This document shows positions 31,333 through 38,388 of a stretch of 38,388 bases of DNA, piece by piece. A program made the translations under genes and the position numbers. The notes beneath the pieces were generated by a model. The model was not told the origin of the DNA and did no database searches. It was given only the letters and a program-made list of their open reading frames with translations. This stretch comes from Deltaproteobacteria bacterium (GTDB taxonomy: Bacteria; Myxococcota_A; Polyangia; DRWM01; JAAZOP01): assembly GCA_016218815.1 (NCBI GenBank), contig JACRCX010000053.1:1-38388 (forward strand), written 5' to 3'. Numbering within the stretch: position 1 is the first letter of the stretch; every line of letters starts with the position of its first letter.

Positions 31333-32474
31333 GTTGTGTGCCTCGCGGAGATCCGGGACGCCAGCTCGAACGTCGCCTGCACCCACCACTGCTCGCGCTC
31401 CGCCACCGCGTCCCACGCGAATCGCCGCGCCCACGGCCGCGCCGCCGCTTCCAGCCTCCGCCGCAGCCCGGGCTCGCCCAGCAGCCGCTCCAGCGCCCGG
31501 CCCAGCGCGACCGCGTCCCCCGGCGGCACCAGCAACGCCGTCCCATCCGGGGCGAGGCTCTCGCGGAACCCGTCGGTGTCCGTCGCCAACACCGCCTTCC
31601 CCGCCGCGTTCGCCTCCAGCGCCGCGATCCCGAACCCCTCGAACCGCGACGGCGAGCAGAACAGCACGCAGCCCGACAGGAGACGCCGCTTCTCCTCCTC
31701 CCCGACGTTCGGCCGCACCTCCACCCGGCCCGCGACCCCGGCCGCCTCGCTGCGCCGCAACAGCTCGTCCACGTCGGCCGGCGTCCCCCTCCCCGCCAGC
31801 ACCAGCCGCAGCGAGGGATGTCCCGGCGCCACCGCCGCGAACGCCTCGAGCAGCACGTCAAGGCCCTTCATGAACGGATCGAGGCGCCCGACGAACAGCA
31901 GGTACGGCAGCTCCGCGACCGTCGACGCCAGGTCGAGCAGCGCGGGGTCGAACCCGTTGGCCGAGTCGAACACGCGGGCTCGCGGGTTCACCTCGCGCAT
32001 CGCGTCCCCCACCGCCCGGTTCACGGTCACCACGTTGCGCAGCCCGGCCCACAGCAGCCGCTCCACCGCCCACGGGATCCGGCCCGCCGCTCCGAAGCGC
32101 TCGAGATACCGGCGGCCGACACGGTGGTGCACGATGCCGAAGAACCGTCCCGGCCGCAGCAGCCCGGCGAGCAGCGGGGCATACGTGGAGACGTCGTTGC
32201 CCAGCACGTCGGCCCCGTCGAGCAGCACGCGCAGATTGGCGTGCAGGGTGAACAGCACCCGCGACGCCGCCTCGCTCCGCCCGCCGCCCAACGACTCGAA
32301 CCGCACGCCCTCGACCTCGTGCGGTACGAAGCCCGGATAGTCGCCCACGTAGACCGTGATCCGCTCCCACGCCGGCCGGAAGCGACGCAGCACTTCCAGG
32401 TGCCGCAACGCCCCGCCGCCGCCGCACCAGGGGTTGCCGACATGGTCGTAGCTGTAGAACGACAGTGTGGCCAC
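31293..32474 (-). CDS. Glycosyltransferase, GT4-like (GT-B fold)
   Basis: A 393-residue glycosyltransferase, start GTG at 32474 with an AGGAG site about 7 bases upstream (complement of 32481-32490). The N-terminal GT-B half starts VATLSFYSYDHVGNPWCGGG. The C-terminal half has YLLFVGRLDPFMKGLDVLLEA, then CSPSRFEGFGIAALEANAAGK (the E-x7-E motif EGFGIAALE), the usual donor-binding signature of GT4 enzymes. It probably adds a sugar in surface polysaccharide synthesis. The last ~20 residues (SRISARHTTEPRSKAQPAGRL) are antisense to the remnant described at 31159-31332, so the native C-terminus may have been replaced. It is divergent from the flippase at 32629 (154 bases apart), which would share a control region. 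Confidence 0.9.
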   Translation of the reverse strand: MATLSFYSYDHVGNPWCGGGGALRHLEVLRRFRPAWERITVYVGDYPGFVPHEVEGVRFESLGGGRSEAASRVLFTLHANLRVLLDGADVLGNDVSTYAPLLAGLLRPGRFFGIVHHRVGRRYLERFGAAGRIPWAVERLLWAGLRNVVTVNRAVGDAMREVNPRARVFDSANGFDPALLDLASTVAELPYLLFVGRLDPFMKGLDVLLEAFAAVAPGHPSLRLVLAGRGTPADVDELLRRSEAAGVAGRVEVRPNVGEEEKRRLLSGCVLFCSPSRFEGFGIAALEANAAGKAVLATDTDGFRESLAPDGTALLVPPGDAVALGRALERLLGEPGLRRRLEAAARPWARRFAWDAVAEREQWWVQATFELASRISARHTTEPRSKAQPAGRL

Positions 32475-32628
32475 GGTACGACTCCTTTCCCACCCTCCCA
32501 CGGCGCCGCCCCACGCCGGGGCGCCGGAATCACGGGCCGCGCCGGCCCTCCGCCGTTCCCACGCGCGGTCCGGAATCGGCAGATACGACGATCGTGCCGG
32601 CGGAGGTTGCACTCGTGGAGCTGGTGAC

Positions 32629-34131
32629 GTGACGGACGGCGAGCGGCGGGCGGCAGACATCGGGCGCGACGCGCGCGACCTGCACCGCGGCCTGCGCCTG
32701 AACCTCGTCGGCTACGCGCTGCGCCTGCTCTACCCGCTGCTCACCGCCGTCGTGGTCGTCCTGTACGGCCGCCGCGCGTTCGGCCTCTTCACCGCCGCGC
32801 AGGCGGTGCTGCTCCTCGCGCTTCGCGTCTGCCTGCTCGGGCTGGACAAGGCCGTCCTGTGGTGGGTCCCGCGCCGGGCCCCGGGCGACGAGCGGAACGG
32901 GCTGTACGGCGTGCTGCTGCGCGTCGCGGCCGCGAGCGGACTGATCGCCGCCGCCGTCGCGATCGCGGGCGCCCCGTGGATGGCGTCCTGGGCCGGGCAG
33001 CCCGAGGCCGCCGCCGCCCTGCGCTGGATGGCGGTCGGTCTCGTCCCTCTCGCGGCGATGGAAGTCCTCGTCCAGGCCTGCCTCGGCCGCCGCCGCATCG
33101 AGGCCCAGATCTTCATCAAGGAAGGGCTGGGCTCGACCGCGCTGCCCGCCGGCGCGCTTCTGTTCTGGCTCGCGGGGGCGCGCGAGAGCGGGCTGGCCTG
33201 GGCGTTCGTCGCGGCCAATACCGCCGCCCTCGCCGGCGCCGCGCTCTACTTCCGCCGCACGTTCCGCGACGTCCCGCTGCCGGCGGAGCGCTGGGCGGTG
33301 CCCGGCGAGCTGTGGCGCTACGCCCTGCCCGCGGGCCTCATGGAGACCCTCAACTCCGCCCTCCTGCGCATGGACGTACTCGTCGTCGCGGCGCTCACGG
33401 ACGCCGACACGGTCGGCGTCTACGGCGTCGTCGTCCAGGTGGGCAGCGCCATCCGCTCCGTGCGTACGGCGTTCGACCCGCTCGTCCTGGCCATCGTCTC
33501 GCAGATCGGCACTCGGCCCGATCCCGAGCGGCTGCGCGCCGCCTTCTCGCGCGCCACGTCGCTGGTCCTGGCGACGCAGGCGCCCATCTTCGCCTTCCTC
33601 ATCGCCTTCAGCCCGTGGCTGCTCCCGCTGCTCGGGGACGGCTACGGCGCCGCGACCGCGCCCGTGGTGGTGCTCTGCGCGTTCTGGGTCGGGAACGGCG
33701 TGGTCGGCCTGAACAGCCTGGTGGTCCTGGGCTACGGCCACAGCGGCCTGGCCGCGTTCGACGTCGGCGCGACGATCCTCGCCGAGGGACTCCTGCTGCT
33801 CGCGCTCGTCCCGCCCTTCGGCCTGGTCGGCGCCGCGGTTGCCGTCGGCCTCGCCTTCTCGCTGCAGAACGTGCTCTGGGCCTGGCAGGCCCGCCGCCTC
33901 GCGGCCGCACCGCTCTACGACCGCGCCGTGCTTCGGGTGGCCCTCGCCGTCGCCGCCTCCTTTGCCGCCGCCCTCGTCGCCGGCGCCGCGGTCTGGCCCG
34001 CCGGCGCCGCCCCCGCCCGCCTCGCCGGCTTCGCCGCCTTCCTCCTCGCCGGCTCCGGCGCCCTCCTCGCGCTTCGGTCCAGGCGCGCGCGCCGTGCCCC
34101 CGGAGGGTCTACGGCGCCAGCACCCGGCTGA
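32629..34131 (+). CDS. Polysaccharide flippase (Wzx/MATE-like) membrane protein
   Basis: A 500-residue integral membrane protein with about 12-14 hydrophobic helices (LLYPLLTAVVVVLYGRRAFG; LIAAAVAIAGAPWM; MLETLNSALLRMDVLVVAA-like segment; LLALVPPFGLVGAAVAVGLAF). The MDVLVVAALTDADTVGVYGVVVQ motif is typical of oligosaccharide flippases (Wzx, PST family), which move lipid-linked repeat units across the inner membrane. The GTG start at 32629 is supported by GGAG at 32617-32620, 8 bases upstream, and gives the usual family length. It sits with four glycosyltransferases, as expected for a surface polysaccharide locus. The 3' end converges with the hydrolase gene and overlaps it by 23 bases. Confidence 0.88.
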   Translation: MTDGERRAADIGRDARDLHRGLRLNLVGYALRLLYPLLTAVVVVLYGRRAFGLFTAAQAVLLLALRVCLLGLDKAVLWWVPRRAPGDERNGLYGVLLRVAAASGLIAAAVAIAGAPWMASWAGQPEAAAALRWMAVGLVPLAAMEVLVQACLGRRRIEAQIFIKEGLGSTALPAGALLFWLAGARESGLAWAFVAANTAALAGAALYFRRTFRDVPLPAERWAVPGELWRYALPAGLMETLNSALLRMDVLVVAALTDADTVGVYGVVVQVGSAIRSVRTAFDPLVLAIVSQIGTRPDPERLRAAFSRATSLVLATQAPIFAFLIAFSPWLLPLLGDGYGAATAPVVVLCAFWVGNGVVGLNSLVVLGYGHSGLAAFDVGATILAEGLLLLALVPPFGLVGAAVAVGLAFSLQNVLWAWQARRLAAAPLYDRAVLRVALAVAASFAAALVAGAAVWPAGAAPARLAGFAAFLLAGSGALLALRSRRARRAPGGSTAPAPG

Positions 34132-34915
34132 GGAAGGTCTTCATCTCGCTCCACGACTCGCGATCCGCCGCCTCGTCGTACGCGATCGGCAGCCCCAACG
34201 CGGCGCCCGTCTCCGTCGCCGCCGGATTCGTGAAGGCGTGCAGCGCTCCCGGATACGAGATGACCCGGAACGATGCGCCCGCCGCCGCCATCTCCTGCTC
34301 GAACGCCGCGACCTGCTCCGGCGGTACGAAGGGGTCGGCGCCGCCCGTCAACACCAGCACCTCGCCCCGGATCGCGCCCGGCTGCGCCGGCTCGACCGGG
34401 GACAGGGTCCCATGGAAGCTCACCACTCCCCGAAGCTCCGCTCCCTGTCGCGCCATCGTCAGCACCACCCCTCCGCCGAAGCAGTAGCCGATGGCCGCGA
34501 TACGGTCGGGGTCCACCGTCGGCTGCGCCCGCAGGAAGGCCAGCGCCGCCGCGAATCGCACACTCGCCTTCGCGGGATCCTCGCGCAGCTCCGTCGACAG
34601 CCTCCCCGCCTCGTCCGGCGTCGTCACCGCCCGGCCCCCGCCGTACATGTCGACGACCAGCGCCGTGTAGCCCAGCTCGGCCAGCATCCGCGCCCGCATC
34701 CGCGGATAGTCGTTGACCCCCCACCATTCCGGGACGACCAGGATCCCGGGCCGCTTCGCTCCCGTGCTCGAGTCGTACGCCAGGTAGCCGTTCATCAGCT
34801 CTCCCTGCGCGTCATACGCGACCGCCTCCTCCGCAATCGAGGTCTCCACCCTCGGCGGACGCGCGCAGCCGGCCGATACAGCGGCGCCCAGCAGCAACCC
34901 GATGTGATTCCTCAT
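34109..34915 (-). CDS. Dienelactone-hydrolase-family lipoprotein
   Basis: A 268-residue alpha/beta-hydrolase with a lipoprotein signal (AAVSAGC, Cys17). The catalytic triad of the dienelactone hydrolase family is intact: nucleophile Cys145 in GYCFGG, Asp194 in GGADPFVP, His226 in GALHAF. VPEWWGVNDYPRMRARMLAELGY is the usual N-terminal block. A cysteine nucleophile is typical of this family, which cleaves cyclic esters or lactones. Unlike most relatives it is anchored outside the cytoplasm. The start ATG at 34913-34915 has a G-rich site (AAGGGGG) upstream. It is not obviously part of the polysaccharide pathway but lies inside the locus. Confidence 0.92.
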   Translation of the reverse strand: MRNHIGLLLGAAVSAGCARPPRVETSIAEEAVAYDAQGELMNGYLAYDSSTGAKRPGILVVPEWWGVNDYPRMRARMLAELGYTALVVDMYGGGRAVTTPDEAGRLSTELREDPAKASVRFAAALAFLRAQPTVDPDRIAAIGYCFGGGVVLTMARQGAELRGVVSFHGTLSPVEPAQPGAIRGEVLVLTGGADPFVPPEQVAAFEQEMAAAGASFRVISYPGALHAFTNPAATETGAALGLPIAYDEAADRESWSEMKTFLSRVLAP

Positions 34916-35055
34916 GAGGAACCCCCTTTCACGGGCTCCCCATAACCAGCGGGCGACCGCACGGCAAACGTACGACGCGCGTCGACCCGACGCCGCCGCC
35001 CCACCCGCGGCGCGCGCCCGTGACGCCCGGCAGGCGGCGCGCGCCCCCTCGCCCG

Positions 35056-35991
35056 TCACGCGAACGGCAACGCCAGCGCGCTGAAGAGCTGCCGGTCCGC
35101 GTGCGCCCGGACGTACCCCGGAACGATGCGCGACGCCACCCGCGCCGTCCGCACCGACGCATACCAGTGCACGCTCACCGTCTCCGCCGCGACGACCGCT
35201 CCCAGTCGCGGCCGTCGACCCACCCGGAACCAGTGCTCCGAAATCTCCGGCGCCAGCGGATAGAAGACCGCCGGCGGGTGCACCACCGGCCCGCACCCGT
35301 TCGCCGCCTCGACCGCGTCCGCCAACAGGTGCGTCCCCAGCGCGAATCGCACCAGCCGCCGCTCCGCCGGCAGCTCCACCATCCGCCGCAGCAGCTCCAG
35401 GACGAACGGGTGCCCTGCCTCCGACCCCAGCACCGCGTTGTTCACCGCCGCCGGATAGTACCGCTCCACCCGCCGGAACGCGACGTGTCCCTCCGGTACG
35501 CGCCGCAGCACGTCGCGTACCCCCAGCCGCAAGCCCGCCACCGCCCACACCAGCGGGTTCCAGGACCCCACGACCTCCGTCGGCAGGACGATCCGCTCTT
35601 GCCCGCAGAACGCCCCCGTCCCCAGCAACGGCCGGAAGGAACGCACCGTCACCGTGTCCGTGTCCAGGTACACCCCTCCCTCCGCCGCCAGGATCGCCAC
35701 CCGCACCACATTGGCCCGCCCCGCCGGTGCCGTCAGCTCGTCCAACAGCCGTCGCAGCGGCTCCGCCAGCCTCCCCAACGGCTCGAACGCCGACACCGCG
35801 TCGAAACGCCGGCATTCGATCCGCGGCTCCCCCCGCAGGCTGTTCGTCCCCTCCCCCGACTCCAACTCGTCGGCATGGTGCAGCACCACCTTCTCGAACT
35901 CCCCCCGCCTCGCCGCCGAACGCAACCCCAGCGCGTGCACCCACGGCAATCGCCGCCCGAACCACACGAAGTGCGCCACCGCCGGGATCAC
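35056..35991 (-). CDS. GT32-like glycosyltransferase (DXD type)
   Basis: A 311-residue GT-A-fold glycosyltransferase of the capsular polysaccharide/Och1-like group. IPAVAHFVWFG opens the chain (the characteristic first strand), and AEGGVYLDTDTVTVRSF holds the metal-binding DXD (Asp110-Asp112). The usual start is GTG at 35991 with a GGAGGGAGAAGG-like site upstream. ALGTHLLADAV and HWYASV near the C-terminus fit the later motifs. It probably transfers a hexose from a nucleotide sugar in the surface polysaccharide pathway. It is followed on the same strand, after 140 bases, by the hydrolase gene. Confidence 0.88.
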   Translation of the reverse strand: MIPAVAHFVWFGRRLPWVHALGLRSAARRGEFEKVVLHHADELESGEGTNSLRGEPRIECRRFDAVSAFEPLGRLAEPLRRLLDELTAPAGRANVVRVAILAAEGGVYLDTDTVTVRSFRPLLGTGAFCGQERIVLPTEVVGSWNPLVWAVAGLRLGVRDVLRRVPEGHVAFRRVERYYPAAVNNAVLGSEAGHPFVLELLRRMVELPAERRLVRFALGTHLLADAVEAANGCGPVVHPPAVFYPLAPEISEHWFRVGRRPRLGAVVAAETVSVHWYASVRTARVASRIVPGYVRAHADRQLFSALALPFA

Positions 35992-36007
35992 CCTTCTCCC
36001 TCCCCTC

Positions 36008-36127
36008 TATCTGTGTTCATCTGTGTCCATCTGTGGTTGTCCTTCCCCTCCCCATCTGTGTCCATCGGTGTCCATCGGTGGTTTCTCTTCCCCCCCTATC
36101 TGTGTTCATCTGTGTTCATCTGTGGTT
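36008..36127. repeat. Three ~31-bp units of TCTGTG-type dispersed repeat, ~45-bp period
   Basis: Units at 36008-36038, 36053-36083 and 36097-36127, each of the form (T/C)ATCTGTGTTCATCTGTG followed by a CCATCTGTGGTT-like end, separated by C/T-rich spacers. The intervals are 45 and 44 bases. Such ATCTGTGTTCATCTGTGG elements, as far as I know, occur in many GC-rich genomes. They lie between the GT32 start and the end of the next glycosyltransferase. The third copy runs into that gene and encodes its last residues. Confidence 0.8.
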
Positions 36128-37326
36128 TCTTTGCTCCCCCCCGCCATCCGCGCGAGGATCGCCTCCGCGCTCTCCTCCCAGCCCGATCGCAGCGCGCGCG
36201 TGAGCGCACCCGCCGCCAGCCGCGCGCGCAACGGCCTGTCTCCCAGCACCCGCAGCAGAGCCACCGCCAGCTCGCCCGCATCCCCCGGCGGCACCAGCAA
36301 CCCCGAGCGCCCGTCGTCGACCGCGTCGGGCACGCCCCCCGAACGGCTCGCCACGCACGGCGTCCCGCACGCCGCCGCCTCCAGGAGCACCAGCCCGAAG
36401 CCCTCCACGTCGCCCCCGGGCTCCTCCCGCGCCGCCAGCGCGAACACGTCCGCCATCCCGTACAACGCCGGCAGCTCCTCGTCCGGAACCCGTCCCAGGA
36501 AACGCACCGGCACGCGCCGCGCCCGCGCCATCGCCGCCAGCCGCTCGCGATCGGGTCCCTCCCCCGCGATCACCAGCACCGCCCCCGGAAACACCGCGTG
36601 CACGACCCCGAACGCCTCGATCAGCGTGTCCACACCCTTGCGCGGCACCAGCCGGCCGGCCGACAACACCACCCGCCGCCCCGCCAGGCCCAGCCTGCGA
36701 CGCAGCTCCCACGAGTCTCCCGGCCTGAACCGCGCGCGGTCTACCCCGTTGGGCACCACCGAAATCCGCTCGGCCGGGACCCCCAGCGCCCGCACCGCGT
36801 CGGCCGTGAACCGGCTGACCGCGAACACGGCCGCCGCGCCCGAAAACACCGCCCGGCGCCACCGCCGCTGCGGCGCCCCCAGCGGTGCCCACAGCACCTC
36901 GCGCCCGTGCGCCGCGACGTAGTAGCGGTCGAGCAGCCCCCATCGCACCGCCAGCATCGCGGCGCCGGCCGTCGCCACTTGCGCGTGGAACGCCACCCGC
37001 GTCCCCGTCCGCAACGCCGCCAGCGGGAGGGCCAGCGGCGTCACGGCGCCGAAGCCGGAGGTCAACAGGTCCTCGAGGACGCCCGCGCGCCCGCTCCGAC
37101 CGTCGCGCGCCGCTCGCTTCCTGGGCCGCGCGCCGCTCATCCCCCACCACGGCCATCGCAGCACCGGATACGGCAGCCCGGCGTCGTGCGCCGCCGCACC
37201 CCGCAACGCCGGCGCCAGCACCGTCACCTCGTGCCGCCGGGAGAACGCGAGGGCCATCCGGTCGGCATAGGTCTGTACGCCTCCCACGGCCGGTGAAAAA
37301 TCCTGGGAAACCAGCAGCAGCCGCAC
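36106..37326 (-). CDS. GT4-family glycosyltransferase
   Basis: A 406-residue GT-B glycosyltransferase. RLLLVSQDFSPAVGGVQTYAD is the N-terminal block. VPNGVDRARFRPGD, VVLSAGRLVPRKGVDTLIEAF, then GDVEGFGLVLLEAAACG (E-x7-E) give the GT4 donor-binding signature. The GTG start at 37326 has GAGG overlapping the stop of the upstream gene (8 bases apart), so the two are co-translated. The final residues KETTDEHR and the stop are encoded by the TCTGTG dispersed repeat, meaning the native C-terminus has been replaced or extended; the catalytic core is intact. It acts in the same polysaccharide pathway as its neighbours. Confidence 0.93.
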   Translation of the reverse strand: MRLLLVSQDFSPAVGGVQTYADRMALAFSRRHEVTVLAPALRGAAAHDAGLPYPVLRWPWWGMSGARPRKRAARDGRSGRAGVLEDLLTSGFGAVTPLALPLAALRTGTRVAFHAQVATAGAAMLAVRWGLLDRYYVAAHGREVLWAPLGAPQRRWRRAVFSGAAAVFAVSRFTADAVRALGVPAERISVVPNGVDRARFRPGDSWELRRRLGLAGRRVVLSAGRLVPRKGVDTLIEAFGVVHAVFPGAVLVIAGEGPDRERLAAMARARRVPVRFLGRVPDEELPALYGMADVFALAAREEPGGDVEGFGLVLLEAAACGTPCVASRSGGVPDAVDDGRSGLLVPPGDAGELAVALLRVLGDRPLRARLAAGALTRALRSGWEESAEAILARMAGGSKETTDEHR

Positions 37327-37334
37327 GGCGCGCC

Positions 37335-38388
37335 TCAACACCGCCCCGCGCCGGACGGGGCCTGCCCGCGCGGGACGAAACGCAACTCCCGCTGCGCGTC
37401 CCAGAACGCCTGGAACGCCTTCTGCCACGTCCGCTGCTCGGCGTGCAGCCGTCCCTGGTACCCCATCTCCTCCCGCAGGCCCCGATCGTCGACCAGCCGG
37501 CGCAGCGCCGAGGTGAAGTCCGTGACGTCGTCGGCCCGCGCCACCAGCCCGGTCCGGCCGTCGACAATCACCTCCTTCGGACCGCCCGCGTCCGTCACCA
37601 CCGCCGGCAGCCCCGAGGCCTGCGCCTCCAGCACCGCCGACCCGTACGTGTCGGTCGTAGACGGGAAGGCGAACACGTCCGCCGACGCGAACAGCGTCGC
37701 CAGCTCCTCCCCCTCCACGAAACCCGTGAACACGACCCCGGGCAGCTCGGCCCACTTGCGCCGCAGCTCGTCCAGGTACGGCCCGTCGCCGACCACCACC
37801 AGCTCCACGTCGTCGCGCTCGCTGCGCAGCCGCCGGTACGACTCGCCCAGCACGTCGAGCCCCTTCTCGCGCGACACGCGACCCACGTAGAGCAGCTTCG
37901 TGCTGCCGTTGAGGTTCCAGCGCTTCCAGGTCGCGGTGTCGCGACGGTCGGGATGGAACAGCGTCACGTCGGTGCCCTTGGGGAAGATGCGGATGTCCTT
38001 GTCGCCCAAGCCGTTGTCCTGGAGCATCCGGCGATAGGCTTCCGTGAGCACGTAGATCTGGTCGACCTTGCCGTAGAGGAAGCGCACCAGGTGCCACGCC
38101 AGCGCCTCCATCGAGGCGTCGTCGGTCAGGATGCGCGCGTAGTGCGGGAGATCGGTGTGGTAGATGGCGACCGTGGGCACGTCCAGGATCTCGGCCAGCC
38201 ACAACGCCATCAGTCCCACCGGGCCCGGGGTGGAGATGATGAACCGGGTGAACTGCTCCTTCTCGCACCACCGCAGCATCTCGAGCAGCGGCGGGATCGA
38301 CAGCGTCATCGAGGCGTACTCGGGCAGCGCCGCGTGGAAGATCGGCTCGAAGTTCTTCAGGTGGCCGTGGAACGGCGGCTCCGTGGGA
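37335..38388 (-). CDS. GT4-family glycosyltransferase, 5' end outside window
   Basis: The frame stays open to the window end. Upstream of the ATG at 38309, the frame gives plausible protein (PFHGHLKNFEPIFHAALPEY), so that ATG is internal and the gene is partial. TKLLYVGRVSREKGLDVLGES, GDGPYLDELRRKWAEL and FPSTTDTYGSAVLEAQASG (with the E-x7-E region) define a GT4 enzyme. It is the first visible gene of a two-gene unit with the GT4 downstream (8-base gap). The predicted role is sugar transfer during surface polysaccharide or glycolipid assembly. The acceptor cannot be stated. Confidence 0.93.
   Translation of the reverse strand, partial: PTEPPFHGHLKNFEPIFHAALPEYASMTLSIPPLLEMLRWCEKEQFTRFIISTPGPVGLMALWLAEILDVPTVAIYHTDLPHYARILTDDASMEALAWHLVRFLYGKVDQIYVLTEAYRRMLQDNGLGDKDIRIFPKGTDVTLFHPDRRDTATWKRWNLNGSTKLLYVGRVSREKGLDVLGESYRRLRSERDDVELVVVGDGPYLDELRRKWAELPGVVFTGFVEGEELATLFASADVFAFPSTTDTYGSAVLEAQASGLPAVVTDAGGPKEVIVDGRTGLVARADDVTDFTSALRRLVDDRGLREEMGYQGRLHAEQRTWQKAFQAFWDAQRELRFVPRGQAPSGAGRC

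Noticed and set aside
32467..32628. A longer N-terminus for the flippase starting at 32467
   Set aside because: The added residues are Arg/Pro-rich shadow sequence over the divergent promoter; the GTG at 32629 has a good ribosome-binding site.
36008..36127. CRISPR-like appearance (three units at ~45-bp spacing)
   Set aside because: Spacers are short, C/T-rich and similar; units are internally repetitive, no cas genes, and one unit overlaps a gene end.

Overview
The window is very GC-rich and densely coded. It suggests a soil or aquatic Myxococcota-like (former Deltaproteobacteria) genome. Pointers are an epsilon/Bacillus-type succinate dehydrogenase, a Ser/Thr kinase with a PEGA-like tail beside a TPR/PEGA protein, many lipoproteins with Asp/Ala-rich linkers and Cys-rich or MopE-like segments, a large hybrid histidine kinase, and several families of short dispersed repeats. 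No rRNA, tRNA, CRISPR array or intact transposase was seen. The taxon is an inference from gene content.

Layout. 1-3.3 kb: end of sdhC, then sdhA and sdhB (respiratory complex II). 3.4-12.7 kb: surface lipoproteins around a minus-strand signalling cluster (TPR/PEGA protein, Ser/Thr kinase, SLOG protein). One lipoprotein (10.7-12.7 kb) carries a possible clan-CD (gingipain/caspase-like) His/Cys pair. 12.8-18.7 kb: glycogen phosphorylase, divergent from a FGGY sugar kinase that overlaps a hybrid histidine kinase by 4 bp. 18.9-23.1 kb: a ferredoxin-nitroreductase fusion, a MopE-like lipoprotein, and a broken B12/radical-SAM gene that has lost its iron-sulfur core.

23.3-28.4 kb is the most unusual part: a compact minus-strand three-gene operon. 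It encodes a divergent RelA/SpoT-type nucleotidyltransferase, an AAA/STAND-like ATPase and a second P-loop ATPase with six near-identical 40-residue TPR repeats. It is driven by a near-consensus sigma-70-type promoter so close to the ATG that the transcript should be leaderless. Gene remnants lie on both sides (a flavin monooxygenase fragment and an RsgA GTPase fragment), as expected for an accessory hotspot. I propose it as an undescribed stress or defence system in which the RSH-like protein is the effector and the ATPases sense or control it; this role is inference.

28.7-38.4 kb: a secreted protein of repeated carboxypeptidase-regulatory-like beta domains, a remnant patch (transposase C-terminus plus a paralogous fragment of the broken radical-SAM gene), then a polysaccharide locus with three GT4-type glycosyltransferases, one GT32-like glycosyltransferase and a Wzx-type flippase. 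A dienelactone-hydrolase lipoprotein is interleaved. One dispersed repeat lies in frame inside the SLOG gene, and another supplies the C-terminus and stop codon of a glycosyltransferase.
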